DNA from: Bacillus shivajii
GTDB lineage: Bacteria; Bacillota; Bacilli; Bacillales; Salisediminibacteriaceae
Reading direction: 5' to 3'
NCBI RefSeq assembly: GCF_020519665.1
Contig: NZ_CP084703.1
Span: 1,426,001 to 1,490,000, forward strand
DNA length: 64,000 bases
Part shown: piece after piece, positions 1 to 10,423 of the stretch
Layout: each line of letters opens with the position of its first letter
Numbering within the stretch: the first letter of the stretch is position 1
Translations under genes and position numbers: made by a program
Notes under the pieces: generated by a model
What the model was told of the DNA's origin: nothing
The model's database searches: none
What the model saw: the letters and a program-made list of their open reading frames with translations, nothing else

Positions 1-182
1 GCTTTGAACCGTTTGATGAATGTACAATTATTACAGCATCATATTCAATTGATGGTAAACATATGGGGACATTGGGAATACTAGGTCCAACACGAATGGA
101 ATATCCAAGAGTCGTTTCAATCCTTGATTATATGTCAAAAGATCTGTCAAAACTCTTATCAGCAAGATATTATAAAGGGTAA
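1..182 (+). CDS. hrcA: HrcA heat-shock repressor, C-terminal end (partial)
   Basis: Only the last 59 codons are in the window; the gene starts upstream. The reading frame begins at base 3. The end contains GILGPTRMEYPRVVSILDY, the conserved C-terminal block of HrcA, the repressor that binds CIRCE operators in front of hrcA and groE operons. It is followed by grpE, dnaK and dnaJ, the standard Bacillus heat-shock operon order. The operator and promoter would lie upstream, outside the window. A terminator-like hairpin and a repeat element separate it from grpE, which is unusual for this operon. Confidence 0.93.
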   Translation, partial: FEPFDECTIITASYSIDGKHMGTLGILGPTRMEYPRVVSILDYMSKDLSKLLSARYYKG

Positions 183-210
183 ACTCTTTTGATTGTTTTT
201 AAGGGGAGGT

Positions 211-244
211 CTCTTTCATTCATTATGTGAGTGAAAGAGCTTTT
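211..244 (+). terminator. Terminator-like hairpin after hrcA
   Basis: CTCTTTCATTCA (211-222) pairs with TGAGTGAAAGAG (228-239) with one mismatch, followed by CTTTT. The short T-run suggests partial termination or an RNA processing site inside the hrcA-grpE-dnaK operon. Confidence 0.55.
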
Positions 245-253
245 CCATGAAAA

Positions 254-573
254 TGAATGAATTTCATAATTACGTTTTTGCGAAGTGAAACGAATGATAT
301 TATAAATATTTCATTAAATGTACGTTTTATTTGGAAGTGATCGTAACGAAAGGCGGCGACTCCCAGAGGATCAGCGACGAGTAATACTTCTTCGAACTGC
401 TTCGAGCTGCGACGAGTAACCGCAGGAACAACGAGCTGAAGATCCACTTAGGCGAAGAGTAATCAAGCCTAAGTTAGCTGAAGACAAGCCCTCGGGAAAG
501 CGTCCGTCTGAAGTGAAGTTCACACTCATCATTCGGAATTCCGCATCATATTTTGAGTTATGAAATTGATTCA
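254..573. repeat. MITE-like element, copy 1 (320 bp, 16-bp terminal inverted repeats)
   Basis: The left end TGAATGAATTTCATAA (254-269) is the inverse of the right end TTATGAAATTGATTCA (558-573), with 15 of 16 bases matching. Compared with copy 2 at 43858-44632 it contains three collinear blocks: A (254-333), B (334-376, 43 bp in both copies) and C (437-573, 137 bp in both copies). Between B and C sits a 60-bp GC-rich insert (377-436) carrying TGCGACGAGTAACCGCAGGA (408-427), the reverse complement of a module found at several other loci. It has no transposase and no convincing gene. No clear target-site duplication was seen. This element fills the hrcA-grpE gap. Confidence 0.75.
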
Positions 574-632
574 AATATAAAATTCATTAAGATTCATATA
601 ATGAAATCTTTTATTTCGTTGAGGAGGTGAAA

Positions 633-1211
633 ATGGTGGAAAAAAACGCTAATCAAGTTGATCAAGAAACAGTAGAAAAGCAAGATCAAGAACAAAGCGA
701 AGAAGTTGAACAAGAACTTGTAGAAGATCATGAAGTAGAAGAAGCAATGGAAGAGTCATCATCCGATGAAATTGCTAAACTCGAACAAAAAGTTCAAGAA
801 GCGACGGATCGCTTATTAAGAGTACAAGCTGATTATGACAACTTCCGCCGACGTACAAAACAAGAAAAGGAAGCGGAAGCAAAATATAGATCTCAACGAC
901 TTGCAGAGGAGATTTTGCCTGTTCTCGATAATTTTGAAAGAGGACTTGCGATCAACCCGGAATCAGATGAGACAAACTCACTCCTTCAAGGGATGGAAAT
1001 GGTATATCGCCAACTTAAAGATGCACTTGAAAAAGAAGGGGTAAAACCAATCCAAACGGTTGGAGAAACATTTGATCCACAAATTCATCAAGCAGTGATG
1101 CAAGTTGAATCTGATGAATACGATTCAAACGTTGTGGTTGAAGAATTACAAAAAGGTTATAAACTAAATGATCGCGTCATACGTCCAGCTATGGTAAAAG
1201 TAAACGCGTAA
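633..1211 (+). CDS. grpE: GrpE nucleotide exchange factor
   Basis: GrpE (192 aa) releases ADP from DnaK in the cytoplasm. The first 45 residues are a disordered, strongly acidic stretch. A long coiled coil follows (about 48-90, with [15 protein letters not shown]), then the C-terminal beta domain with [21 protein letters not shown] and the end [15 protein letters not shown], typical of Bacillus GrpE. An upstream GTG at 627 is in frame, but GAGGAGGTG (621-629) is the ribosome binding site itself, so ATG 633 (or GTG 636) is preferred. dnaK follows after 32 bases. Confidence 0.95.
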   Translation: MVEKNANQVDQETVEKQDQEQSEEVEQELVEDHEVEEAMEESSSDEIAKLEQKVQEATDRLLRVQADYDNFRRRTKQEKEAEAKYRSQRLAEEILPVLDNFERGLAINPESDETNSLLQGMEMVYRQLKDALEKEGVKPIQTVGETFDPQIHQAVMQVESDEYDSNVVVEELQKGYKLNDRVIRPAMVKVNA

Positions 1212-1222
1212 AGAGTACATAG

Positions 1223-3085
<1,863 letters not shown>

Positions 3086-3101
3086 TACTCGGTGGGTATG
3101 G

Positions 3102-3140
3102 AAAAGTCAAAGTCAGGTTTCCCTTGGCTTTGACTTTTTT
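3102..3140 (+). terminator. Terminator after dnaK
   Basis: AAAAGTCAAAG (3102-3112) pairs with CTTTGACTTTT (3128-3138), continuing into T residues. It could reduce read-through into dnaJ and lower DnaJ relative to DnaK. Confidence 0.8.
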
Positions 3141-3196
3141 CACTTAAACTTCCTCGGAAGTTTTTAAAAGGAAAACCATATAGCTTAATGAATATA

Positions 3197-3225
3197 ATCA
3201 CCTTGCCTGTTTTACAGGTAGGTGA
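3197..3225 (+). promoter_or_regulatory. Hairpin in the dnaK-dnaJ spacer
   Basis: ATCACCT and CCTGT pair with ACAGG and GGTGAT across a small internal loop; the tip is TTT. No T-run follows, so it does not look like a terminator. It lies 41 bases before the dnaJ start and could be a processing or stability element. Confidence 0.4.
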
Positions 3226-3265
3226 TAAGATATTCGTTATGGATTAGGATTCGGGAGTGGATACG

Positions 3266-4387
3266 ATGAGCAAAAGAGACTATTATGACGTTCTTGGTGT
3301 CGAAAAAGGCGCCTCTGAAGCAGAAATAAAAAAGGCCTATCGTAAGCTTGCTCGCAAGTATCATCCGGATGTAAATAAAGAAGCGGATGCAGAGCAAAAG
3401 TTTAAAGAAGTAAAAGATGCATACGATACGCTAAGTGATTCACAAAAAAGAGCCCATTATGACCAATTTGGACATACAGATCCAAACCAAGGATTTGGTG
3501 GAGGTGGCGATGGAGACTTTGGTGGCTTCGGTGACATTTTCGATATGTTCTTTGGTGGAGGTGGGCGTAGAGATCCAAATGCACCTCGTCAAGGGGCAGA
3601 TATGCAGTATACGATGATGTTAGAATTTAAAGAAGCGGTATTTGGAAAAGAAACAGATATCGAAATACCACGTGAAGAAACGTGTGAAACGTGTCACGGG
3701 TCAGGTGCAAAGCCTGGAACGTCGCCTGAAACATGTAAGCATTGTGGCGGTGCAGGACAGCTAAACGTTGAACAAAATACCCCATTTGGAAGAGTTGTTA
3801 ACCGACGAGTTTGTCATCAGTGTGATGGAACTGGACAAATGGTTAAAGATAAATGTCGTACGTGTGCCGGCCAAGGAAAAGTGAAAAAGCGTAAGAAGAT
3901 TCATATTAAAATTCCAGCAGGTGTTGATACTGGACAGCAAATTCGTGTCGCTGGTCAAGGAGAACCTGGTGAGAATGGAGGTCCTCCAGGAGACTTGTAT
4001 GTCGTCTTTAATGTTAAGCCTCACGAATTCTTTAAACGTGATGGTGATGACCTACATTGCGAAATGCCTCTAACATTCACGCAGGCAGCTCTAGGTGATG
4101 AAATTGAAGTACCGACACTAAAAGGAAAAGTGAAATTGAAAATTCCAGCAGGTACTCAAACAGGAACACACTTCCGTCTTAGAGGAAAAGGTGTCCCTAA
4201 CGTGAGAGGTATGGGACAAGGAGATCAACATATTAAAGTCCGTGTCTTAACACCGAAAAACCTCACAGATCGTCAAAAAGAATTATTGCGCGAACTTGCT
4301 GAAATTAGCGGAAATGAAGCGCCTGATGAACAAAGTGAGAATTTCTTTGCAAAGGTAAAACGAGCATTTAAAAACTTCGGTGAATAA
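3266..4387 (+). CDS. dnaJ: Hsp40 co-chaperone DnaJ
   Basis: DnaJ (373 aa) stimulates the DnaK ATPase and delivers substrates. The J domain starts [10 protein letters not shown] and carries the essential HPD (residues 33-35). A Gly/Phe-rich linker (about 75-105) follows. Four zinc-binding CxxCxGxG repeats lie near 139-215: [24 protein letters not shown] and CRTCAGQG. The C-terminal substrate domain includes [12 protein letters not shown] and [11 protein letters not shown] 3257 is in frame upstream, but ATG 3266 gives the conserved [11 protein letters not shown] start. prmA follows after a 557-base repeat-filled gap. Confidence 0.97.
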   Translation: MSKRDYYDVLGVEKGASEAEIKKAYRKLARKYHPDVNKEADAEQKFKEVKDAYDTLSDSQKRAHYDQFGHTDPNQGFGGGGDGDFGGFGDIFDMFFGGGGRRDPNAPRQGADMQYTMMLEFKEAVFGKETDIEIPREETCETCHGSGAKPGTSPETCKHCGGAGQLNVEQNTPFGRVVNRRVCHQCDGTGQMVKDKCRTCAGQGKVKKRKKIHIKIPAGVDTGQQIRVAGQGEPGENGGPPGDLYVVFNVKPHEFFKRDGDDLHCEMPLTFTQAALGDEIEVPTLKGKVKLKIPAGTQTGTHFRLRGKGVPNVRGMGQGDQHIKVRVLTPKNLTDRQKELLRELAEISGNEAPDEQSENFFAKVKRAFKNFGE

Positions 4388-4507
4388 GCAACCATGCTAT
4401 AGAAATTAGCCCATGGCACATGAAAATGAGTTTATTTTTTAAGTAAGTTTGGAAGTATGTTGCGAGGACTGTCTCTTCCTCTACAAGCATATTCTTTAAG
4501 TGTATCC

Positions 4508-4578
4508 GTCCACCGGACAAAACGCCACGTCCTGTGGCATGCCCGGCATTAGGACGTCCTGCCCGTCGAGACAACTCG
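4508..4578. repeat. GTCCT-loop double hairpin element, copy 1
   Basis: On the + strand the order is CCGG, then GCCAC-GTCCT-GTGGC (4524-4538), then CCGG, then GGAC-GTCCT-GCCC (4552-4564), then CGAG-ACAA-CTCG (4567-4578). The first two hairpins have the same GTCCT loop. The reverse complement occurs twice at 14313-14426, and a diverged copy with compensating stem changes lies at 44335-44389. It does not look protein coding. Confidence 0.7.
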
Positions 4579-4600
4579 CAGCTTATTCGACGAAGTCACC

Positions 4601-4879
4601 CAGCTACGTTGCAAAAGCTAGAAGAGGAAGAAGCAACAAACACAGCTTCGTCGAACCACTGAGAGCTGCGCCGACGCATCCAGCTACGTAGCAAAAGCTA
4701 AGTAGAGGAAGAAGCAACAAACACAGCTTCGTCGAACCACTGAGAGCTGCGCCGACGCATCCAGCTACGTAGCAAAAGCTAGTAGAGGAAGAAGCAACAA
4801 ACACAGCTTCGTCGAACCACTGAGAGCTGCGCCGACGCATCCAGCTACGTAGCAAAAGCTAGAAGAGGAAGAAGCAACA
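4601..4879. repeat. 80-bp tandem repeat array between dnaJ and prmA
   Basis: CAGCTACG recurs at 4601, 4681, 4762 and 4842, giving about 3.5 units of 80 to 81 bp. Each unit contains AAGCAACAAACACAGCTTCG, a GAGAGCTGCGCCGACGCATC block and a GTAGAGGAAGAA block. Units differ by single bases and one indel, so the array is recent. Related GTAGAGGAAGA blocks occur at about 14450 and 38190. The reading frame stays open on the minus strand only because the unit has few stops; codon use gives no support for a protein. Confidence 0.85.
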
Positions 4880-4944
4880 TGTTCTTCCAAACTAAGATTT
4901 ATTTTCAGGGTAGATATTAAAGAAATTTGAGGAGTTGGTTTACG

Positions 4945-5886
4945 GTGAAATGGTCTGAAATTTGTATTCATACAACACAAGAAGCAGTTGAACCTGTTTC
5001 GAATATTTTACACGAAGCAGGAGCAAGTGGTGTTGTCATCGAAGATCCAGATGACTTATATAAAGAGCGCGATACGTCTTTAGGTGAAGTGTATGAACTT
5101 TCGCCAGATGATTATCCAGATGAAGGGGTCATCGTAAAAGCTTACCTACCAGTTAATAGCTTTTTAGGTGAAACGGTTGAAGAAATAAAAGAGGCCATAA
5201 ACCAGCTCCTCGTTTATAATATTGACTTAGGTCATAATCAAGTGACGGTAAGTGAAGTAAATGAAGAAGAGTGGGCAACAGCTTGGAAAAAGTACTATAA
5301 GCCTGTAAAAATCTCAGATCGGATTACGATTACACCGACATGGGAAGAATATGAAAAGGTACATGACGATGAGTTAATTATAGAACTAGACCCAGGCATG
5401 GCATTTGGAACAGGGACACATCCTACGACGGTCCTGTCAATACAAGCGCTTGAACGTCATTTGAAAAAAAATGACTCTGTCGTGGATGTTGGAACAGGAT
5501 CAGGAGTTTTGAGTATTGCAGCTGCTAAATTAGGCGCGTCAAAAATTCTCGCCCTCGATTTAGATGAGGTGGCTGTGACAACGGCAAAGTTGAACATTAA
5601 GTTAAACAAAAATCAGGATGTTATTACTGTTGAACAAAACAACCTCCTCGATGGTGTTCGTGATGAGCCGGATGTAATCGTTGCAAATATTCTTGCAGAA
5701 GTGATTGTTAGAATGACAGATGATGCATTTAAATCATTAAAACCTGGTGGAAAACTTGTCACATCAGGGATCATTCAAGGTAAACGAGAGCAAGTGAAAG
5801 ATGCTATTTTAAACAGTGGTTTTGAATTACTTGAAATTGTTGAAATGGAAGACTGGTTAGCAATGGTCGCGCAAAAACCAGAATAG
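4945..5886 (+). CDS. prmA: Ribosomal protein L11 methyltransferase
   Basis: PrmA (313 aa) uses S-adenosylmethionine to trimethylate ribosomal protein L11. The N-terminal recognition domain begins with WSEICIHTTQEAVEP. The Rossmann methyltransferase domain has DPGMAFGTGTHPTT and the SAM motif DVGTGSGVLSIAAAKLGA (about residue 181 on), an acidic DLDEVAV after beta-2, and VANILAEVI, the family's substrate loop. A TTG upstream at 4927 is in frame, but GTG 4945 follows GAGGAG by ten bases and gives the family start MKWSE. It sits in the usual place between dnaJ and rsmE. Confidence 0.95.
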   Translation: MKWSEICIHTTQEAVEPVSNILHEAGASGVVIEDPDDLYKERDTSLGEVYELSPDDYPDEGVIVKAYLPVNSFLGETVEEIKEAINQLLVYNIDLGHNQVTVSEVNEEEWATAWKKYYKPVKISDRITITPTWEEYEKVHDDELIIELDPGMAFGTGTHPTTVLSIQALERHLKKNDSVVDVGTGSGVLSIAAAKLGASKILALDLDEVAVTTAKLNIKLNKNQDVITVEQNNLLDGVRDEPDVIVANILAEVIVRMTDDAFKSLKPGGKLVTSGIIQGKREQVKDAILNSGFELLEIVEMEDWLAMVAQKPE

Positions 5887-5895
5887 GTGATATTC

Positions 5896-6648
5896 ATGCA
5901 AAGGTACTTTTTGGAACCATCACATTTTTACTCTGATTATGTTATGATAACCGGTGAAGAGCAAAAGCACATTCGTCGTGTCATGCGTATGGAAACAGGT
6001 GACACGATTGTTTGCTGTGCTCTTGATGGTAAATGCTATACATGTGAGTTAAGTGAGTTTACAGATGAACATGTTAAAGCAGTCATTGTTGAAGAGGAGA
6101 CAGTCACAAAAGAACTTCCGATCGAAGTTTCAATTGCTCACGGTCTCCCTAAAGGAGACAAACTTGAGCTTGTCCTTCAAAAAGGAACAGAGCTCGGTGC
6201 TTTTCATTTCCTTCCATTTGAAGCGGAACGTTCTATTGTGAAGTGGGATGAAAAAAAAGCGAAAAAAAAGATAGAGCGATGGAATAAAATTACGAAGGAA
6301 GCAGCAGAACAATCTCACCGTCAAAAGATGCCTAAAGTACATTCTGTTGATCGCTTCCAAAATTTAGTTTATACATTCAAAAATTATACGTATGTTTTAG
6401 TTGCTTATGAAGAAGCAGCTAAAAGCGATGAGAAAAGTCGTTTTTTCTCAGTATTAAATAACATGAAGGCGGGAGACAACCTTCTACTTCTAATTGGTCC
6501 TGAAGGCGGTTTTTCTGATCGTGAAATACAAACGATGCAAGAACATGGTGCAATTACGTGTGGATTCGGGCCGCGAATTTTACGTTCTGAAACGGCACCA
6601 CTTTATGGTTTAGCGGCAATATCTTATCATTTTGAATTGTTGGGGTGA
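5896..6648 (+). CDS. rsmE: 16S rRNA m3U1498 methyltransferase
   Basis: A 250-aa SPOUT-class (knotted fold) methyltransferase that modifies U1498 in 16S rRNA. The N-terminal PUA-like domain starts MQRYFLEP and includes EEQKHIRRVMRM. The C-terminal knot has LLLIGPEGGFSDREI and RILRSETAPLYGL, the SAM-binding motifs of RsmE. ATG 5896 follows an AGGTGAT ribosome binding site. The gene begins ten bases after the prmA stop, in the same operon, and mtaB follows directly. Confidence 0.94.
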   Translation: MQRYFLEPSHFYSDYVMITGEEQKHIRRVMRMETGDTIVCCALDGKCYTCELSEFTDEHVKAVIVEEETVTKELPIEVSIAHGLPKGDKLELVLQKGTELGAFHFLPFEAERSIVKWDEKKAKKKIERWNKITKEAAEQSHRQKMPKVHSVDRFQNLVYTFKNYTYVLVAYEEAAKSDEKSRFFSVLNNMKAGDNLLLLIGPEGGFSDREIQTMQEHGAITCGFGPRILRSETAPLYGLAAISYHFELLG

Positions 6649-6653
6649 AGAAA

Positions 6654-7997
6654 ATGCCAACGGTTGCTTTTCATACATTAGGTTGTAAAGTTAATCATTA
6701 CGAAACAGAAGCGATTTGGCAGCTGTTTCAGCAAGCAGGCTACGAAAAAACAGAATATGACCAAACATCTGATGTTTATGTCATAAACACATGTACAGTA
6801 ACAAACACTGGTGACAAAAAGAGTCGCCAAGTTATTCGCAGAGCGATTCGTAAAAATCCTGATGCAGTTGTTTGTGTAACCGGTTGTTATGCACAAACAT
6901 CTCCAGCGGAAATTATGGCTATTCCAGGGGTAGACATCGTTGTCGGCACTCAAGACCGCCATAAGCTCATTAGCTATATTGAGCAATTTAGAAAAGAACG
7001 AGAGCCAATTAATGGTGTTGGAAACATCATGAAAGCGCGTGTATATGAGGAGTTAGACGTTCCTTCATTTACTGACCGCACACGTGCTTCATTAAAGATT
7101 CAAGAAGGCTGTAATAACTTCTGTACGTTTTGTATTATTCCATGGGCACGCGGGTTACTCCGTTCTCGTAAACCAGAAGATGTTATTTCTCAAGCAAACC
7201 AACTCGTAGAGGCTGGTTATAAAGAAATTGTCCTAACTGGTATTCATACCGGTGGTTATGGAGAAGACATGAAAGAATACAGCTTAGCAAAGTTACTTCT
7301 TGATCTTGAAAAGGTTGAAGGATTGAAGCGTATTCGAATCTCTTCTATTGAAGCGAGTCAAATTACAGATGAAGTCATAGATGTTATTGATCGCTCTGAA
7401 AAAGTGGTTCGTCATTTACACGTTCCATTACAGTCTGGATCAAATACGGTACTTAAACGGATGAGACGTAAATATACAATGGAATTTTTCTATGATCGTA
7501 TTATGAAGTTGAAAAAAGCACTACCAGGTTTAGCGATTACTTCTGATGTAATTGTTGGTTTCCCTGGAGAAACAGACGAAGAATTCCAAGAAACGTTTGA
7601 TTTTATTCGAAAAGTACACTTCTCTGAATTGCATGTATTTCCTTACTCGAAACGAACAGGGACACCTGCTTCGAGAATGGAAGATCAAGTCGATGACGAA
7701 GTGAAAAATGAGCGAGTTCATCGTTTGATTGAATTATCTAACCAATTAGCTAAAGAATATGCTTCGAAATTCGAAGGAGAAGTAATAGAAGTTATTCCTG
7801 AAGAGAAAGATAAGGAAGATCCTGAGAGTGGTTATTATGTTGGATACACTGATAACTATTTGAAAGTAAAGGTTCCAGTTGATGAAAGTATGGTTGGTGA
7901 AATTGTTAAAGTTAAAATTGAACAAGCCGGATATCCATATAATATTGGAAGCTTTGTTCGAGTACTTTCTGAGCAAAAAACAGTTGTTAATGGCTAA
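6654..7997 (+). CDS. mtaB: tRNA t6A37 methylthiotransferase MtaB
   Basis: Radical-SAM enzyme of 447 aa that converts t6A37 to ms2t6A37 in tRNA. The N-terminal UPF0004 domain has three cysteines for the auxiliary iron-sulfur cluster (TLGCKVN, NTCTVTN, TGCYAQ). The radical SAM motif CNNFCTFC lies near residue 151. A C-terminal TRAM-like domain ends the protein. It is collinear with and closely matches my recollection of B. subtilis YqeV/MtaB. GGGGTG precedes ATG 6654; the in-frame GTG at 6645 overlaps the rsmE stop and is less likely. Confidence 0.96.
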   Translation: MPTVAFHTLGCKVNHYETEAIWQLFQQAGYEKTEYDQTSDVYVINTCTVTNTGDKKSRQVIRRAIRKNPDAVVCVTGCYAQTSPAEIMAIPGVDIVVGTQDRHKLISYIEQFRKEREPINGVGNIMKARVYEELDVPSFTDRTRASLKIQEGCNNFCTFCIIPWARGLLRSRKPEDVISQANQLVEAGYKEIVLTGIHTGGYGEDMKEYSLAKLLLDLEKVEGLKRIRISSIEASQITDEVIDVIDRSEKVVRHLHVPLQSGSNTVLKRMRRKYTMEFFYDRIMKLKKALPGLAITSDVIVGFPGETDEEFQETFDFIRKVHFSELHVFPYSKRTGTPASRMEDQVDDEVKNERVHRLIELSNQLAKEYASKFEGEVIEVIPEEKDKEDPESGYYVGYTDNYLKVKVPVDESMVGEIVKVKIEQAGYPYNIGSFVRVLSEQKTVVNG

Positions 7998-8003
7998 TAC
8001 GTA

Positions 8004-8036
8004 ACACTAGCGGAAAACCACCGCTAGTGTTTTTTT
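8004..8036 (+). terminator. Terminator ending the chaperone-mtaB operon
   Basis: Perfect 10-bp stem ACACTAGCGG / CCGCTAGTGT with loop AAAACCA, followed by seven T residues. Confidence 0.92.
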
Positions 8037-8190
8037 CTGCTTTGACTTTGGATATGCTCTGAAAAAAATCACTCAATGATTATTGGAGGAAAGCACATTA
8101 ATTCCCACACAAGTTATCGGTTAATACGGAAAAACTTTAAATGTATGCTATTCGCATGTATTGATATATATTAAATTAATGTAGAAAGAG

Positions 8191-8210
8191 CTAGAGGTAC
8201 GTACCTCTAG
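8191..8210. promoter_or_regulatory. Perfect 20-bp palindrome before deoC
   Basis: CTAGAGGTACGTACCTCTAG is fully self-complementary and ends ten bases before the deoC ribosome binding site AGGAGG. It could be an operator for a dimeric repressor or an RNA hairpin near the start of translation. It does not resemble the B. subtilis DeoR operator as I recall it. Confidence 0.5.
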
Positions 8211-8233
8211 TGGAGCGAAGAGGAGGAAAAAGT

Positions 8234-8905
8234 ATGAGTATGGAATTGTCTAAGTTTATCGATCATACGTTATTAAAACCAGATACAAATAAAGAGCAAA
8301 TAGTAGCACTTGCAAATGAAGCAAAAGAATATGGTTTTGCGTCAGTTTGCGTAAATCCGGCGTGGATTAATGTATCCTTTGAGATCTTAAAAGAAACAGA
8401 TGTTAAAGTATGTACAGTAATCGGATTCCCATTAGGTGCGTCAACTCCAGAAGTTAAAGCTTATGAAACGAAAGATGCAATTGAGAAAGGCGCAACGGAA
8501 GTAGATATGGTAATTAATATTGGGGCATTAAAAACAGGTGATCATGACCTCGTTTTACGTGACATTAAAGCAGTTGTCGACGCTGCAAAAGGAAACGCAT
8601 TAACAAAAGTTATTATCGAAACTTCTCTGTTAACTGAAGAGGAAAAAGTAAAAGCGTGTGAACTTTCTGTAAAAGCAGGAGCAGATTATGTAAAAACATC
8701 CACCGGCTTCTCTGGAGGTGGAGCTTCTGTTGAAGACATAAAATTAATGAGAAAAACTGTTGGACCTGATATTGGTGTTAAAGCTTCCGGTGGTGTGAGA
8801 GACCGTCAAGGTACTTTAGCGATGATTGAGGCTGGTGCGACACGAATTGGGGCAAGTGCAGGTATTGCAATCGTAAAAGGTGAAGAAGGTACATCTGATT
8901 ATTAA
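8234..8905 (+). CDS. deoC: Deoxyribose-phosphate aldolase
   Basis: Class I aldolase of 223 aa that splits 2-deoxyribose 5-phosphate into glyceraldehyde 3-phosphate and acetaldehyde in deoxynucleoside breakdown. It starts with a FIDHTLLKP block; [15 protein letters not shown] and [11 protein letters not shown] are family signatures. VKTSTGFS (about residue 150) has the Schiff-base lysine and VKASGGVR the second lysine. ATG 8234 follows AGGAGG by seven bases; an upstream in-frame GTG at 8210 lacks a binding site. It stands alone between two terminators. Confidence 0.95.
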   Translation: MSMELSKFIDHTLLKPDTNKEQIVALANEAKEYGFASVCVNPAWINVSFEILKETDVKVCTVIGFPLGASTPEVKAYETKDAIEKGATEVDMVINIGALKTGDHDLVLRDIKAVVDAAKGNALTKVIIETSLLTEEEKVKACELSVKAGADYVKTSTGFSGGGASVEDIKLMRKTVGPDIGVKASGGVRDRQGTLAMIEAGATRIGASAGIAIVKGEEGTSDY

Positions 8906-8908
8906 ACA

Positions 8909-8939
8909 AAAGAGGCCGTCCAATGGACGAGCCTCTTTC
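8909..8939. terminator. Bidirectional terminator, deoC / yqeW
   Basis: AAAGAGGC-GTCC / GGAC-GCCTCTTT with a small bulge. It lies between convergent genes with A and T runs on opposite sides, so it can serve both. Confidence 0.85.
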
Positions 8940-9876
8940 ACTTTATATGTTGAGACCCTCGGTGGATCCATAAGATAAAGTTTGTAAAATGATTAATAAA
9001 AGGCAAAATGATGGCAGAACTAATAACATTATAAAACAATGTTGCGTGTGCTAATTGTTGAGACGGTGAGGAAGATGTCATTTCAACAAAATTTGCAAAC
9101 GTTTGAATGAAAGGGAAAAAAATAATTAGTCCTAGTACATTTAACCAAATATGTGCATAAGCTGTAAGCTTTGATTCTTTACTTCCGCCTAGGCTTGCAA
9201 GCCAAGCAGTTAAACAAGTCCCAACATTTGCTCCTAGCATAATTCCAATACCTGTTGGTAAAGAGAATAAGTTTTCGTTCATAAACGTCATAGCTATAGC
9301 AGTGACAGCAGAACTTGACTGAATCATACCACTTAATACTACGCCTATAGAAATCGCAAGAAATTCAAATTCATTTGTAGAGATAATCCAATCATATACA
9401 GTCGATAAAGAAGAAATGGGATAAGCTAATGTCTCAAAGCCGTGCATCGCGACAAGAATACTCCCAAACCCAAAAGAGAGGCAGCCAATTGAAAAAAGGA
9501 TTGTCCGACGAGTTAGTAAGAGCGGAATACCAATCAATAATGCAGGCAAAATAAGCCAAGACAAGTCTATAGCCAAGATTTCTAATGTAACAACCGTTCC
9601 GATATTAGCACCTAAAATAATCCCAATGGAATGTTTAAAGGATAGATAACCTGTTGCTACAAGACCAACAGTCATAATCATTACAGCAGAACTACTTTGT
9701 AACAAAGCAGTCACGACAATTCCAACTAGAAAGCTTTTTAGGGGATGATCAACTGCCTTATATAAAAAATCTTTCGTTCTTCTTTCTTGTATATGGAAAA
9801 GACCTTGTTTCATGACGGTCATACCGAATAAAAATAAAGCGATATATATAGCAAACATCGTTAGTATTTCGTTCAT
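8938..9876 (-). CDS. yqeW: Na/Pi cotransporter family membrane protein (YqeW)
   Basis: Integral membrane protein of 312 aa with about eight hydrophobic segments. Two inverted copies of the Na/Pi-cotransporter signature are visible: LLQSSSAVMIMTVG near the start and MIQSSSAVTAIAMT in the second half. Each is followed by a glycine-rich segment (IILGANIGT, IMLGANVGT). It lacks the C-terminal PhoU-like domain seen in the other Na/Pi protein at 62389. It sits where yqeW sits in B. subtilis, between mtaB and rpsU. The start at 9876 follows AGGAGGGAG. The likely substrate is phosphate or another anion, not proved by sequence. Confidence 0.88.
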   Translation of the reverse strand: MNEILTMFAIYIALFLFGMTVMKQGLFHIQERRTKDFLYKAVDHPLKSFLVGIVVTALLQSSSAVMIMTVGLVATGYLSFKHSIGIILGANIGTVVTLEILAIDLSWLILPALLIGIPLLLTRRTILFSIGCLSFGFGSILVAMHGFETLAYPISSLSTVYDWIISTNEFEFLAISIGVVLSGMIQSSSAVTAIAMTFMNENLFSLPTGIGIMLGANVGTCLTAWLASLGGSKESKLTAYAHIWLNVLGLIIFFPFIQTFANFVEMTSSSPSQQLAHATLFYNVISSAIILPFINHFTNFILWIHRGSQHIK

Positions 9877-10231
9877 TCATCTCCCTCCTCTGAACATGTA
9901 TATGGACACAGGTGGACAAGAATGACAAGTTTAGTGATTTACTTAAAGGACCTTCTTGGAATACAAGCAACTTCCCATGGAATACAAGCAACTTCAGTTG
10001 AAATACGAGCAACTTCAGTTGAAATACAAGCAACTTCTTATCAAATATGACCAATCTTCATGGAATAAGCAACAATCTTTTAGAAAATAACCTTTCCTAA
10101 AGATGGAAAAGAGAAATAATTAAAGATATGTATAACTTCTAAGTTGACCAAACCATACCTTTTCATATATAATCAACAAAGACATGCAATCTTGTATGTC
10201 TTGATTGGTTGTTCGGAGGGAGGGATATAGA
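9877..10231. other. Divergent yqeW-rpsU gap
   Basis: A 355-base noncoding stretch that must hold the promoters of both yqeW and rpsU. Its middle is taken up by the 21-bp tandem array described separately. The rpsU ribosome binding site GGAGGGAGGG is at 10216-10225. No convincing sigma-A promoter could be fixed by eye. Confidence 0.6.
9957..10040. repeat. 21-bp tandem repeat array
   Basis: Four clear units start at 9957, 9978, 9999 and 10020, each close to TGGAATACAAGCAACTTCAGT; two degenerate units continue to about 10076. The 21-bp period equals two helical turns. It lies in the divergent gap between yqeW and rpsU. Confidence 0.9.
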
Positions 10232-10405
10232 ATGGCAGAAACACGTGTACGTAAAAACGAATCTATCGATGCTGCTCTTCGTCGCTTCAAGAGAAATATG
10301 TCTAAGGAAGGTACGTTGGCAGAAGTTCGCAAGCGAAAGCATTATGAAAAACCAAGTATTAAACGTAAGAAAAAGTCCGAAGCGGCTCGTAAGCGTAAGT
10401 TCTAA
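10232..10405 (+). CDS. rpsU: 30S ribosomal protein S21
   Basis: A 57-aa basic protein of the small ribosomal subunit. It begins [19 protein letters not shown] and ends with the invariant [12 protein letters not shown] tail of Bacillus S21. The strong binding site GGAGGGAGGG lies seven bases before ATG 10232; the upstream in-frame start at 10205 would add residues absent from the family. yqeY follows after 18 bases, as in B. subtilis. Confidence 0.97.
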   Translation: MAETRVRKNESIDAALRRFKRNMSKEGTLAEVRKRKHYEKPSIKRKKKSEAARKRKF

Positions 10406-10423
10406 GGAGAGGGTGTAATTTCC

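Noticed and set aside
4601-4879. CRISPR-like array
   Set aside because: Units follow each other with no unique spacers, and no cas genes are in the window. The same holds for the 20-bp and 21-bp arrays.
4604-4980. Minus-strand frames of about 70 to 83 codons between dnaJ and prmA
   Set aside because: They are the 80-bp tandem array read through, with no binding site, and one overlaps the prmA start.
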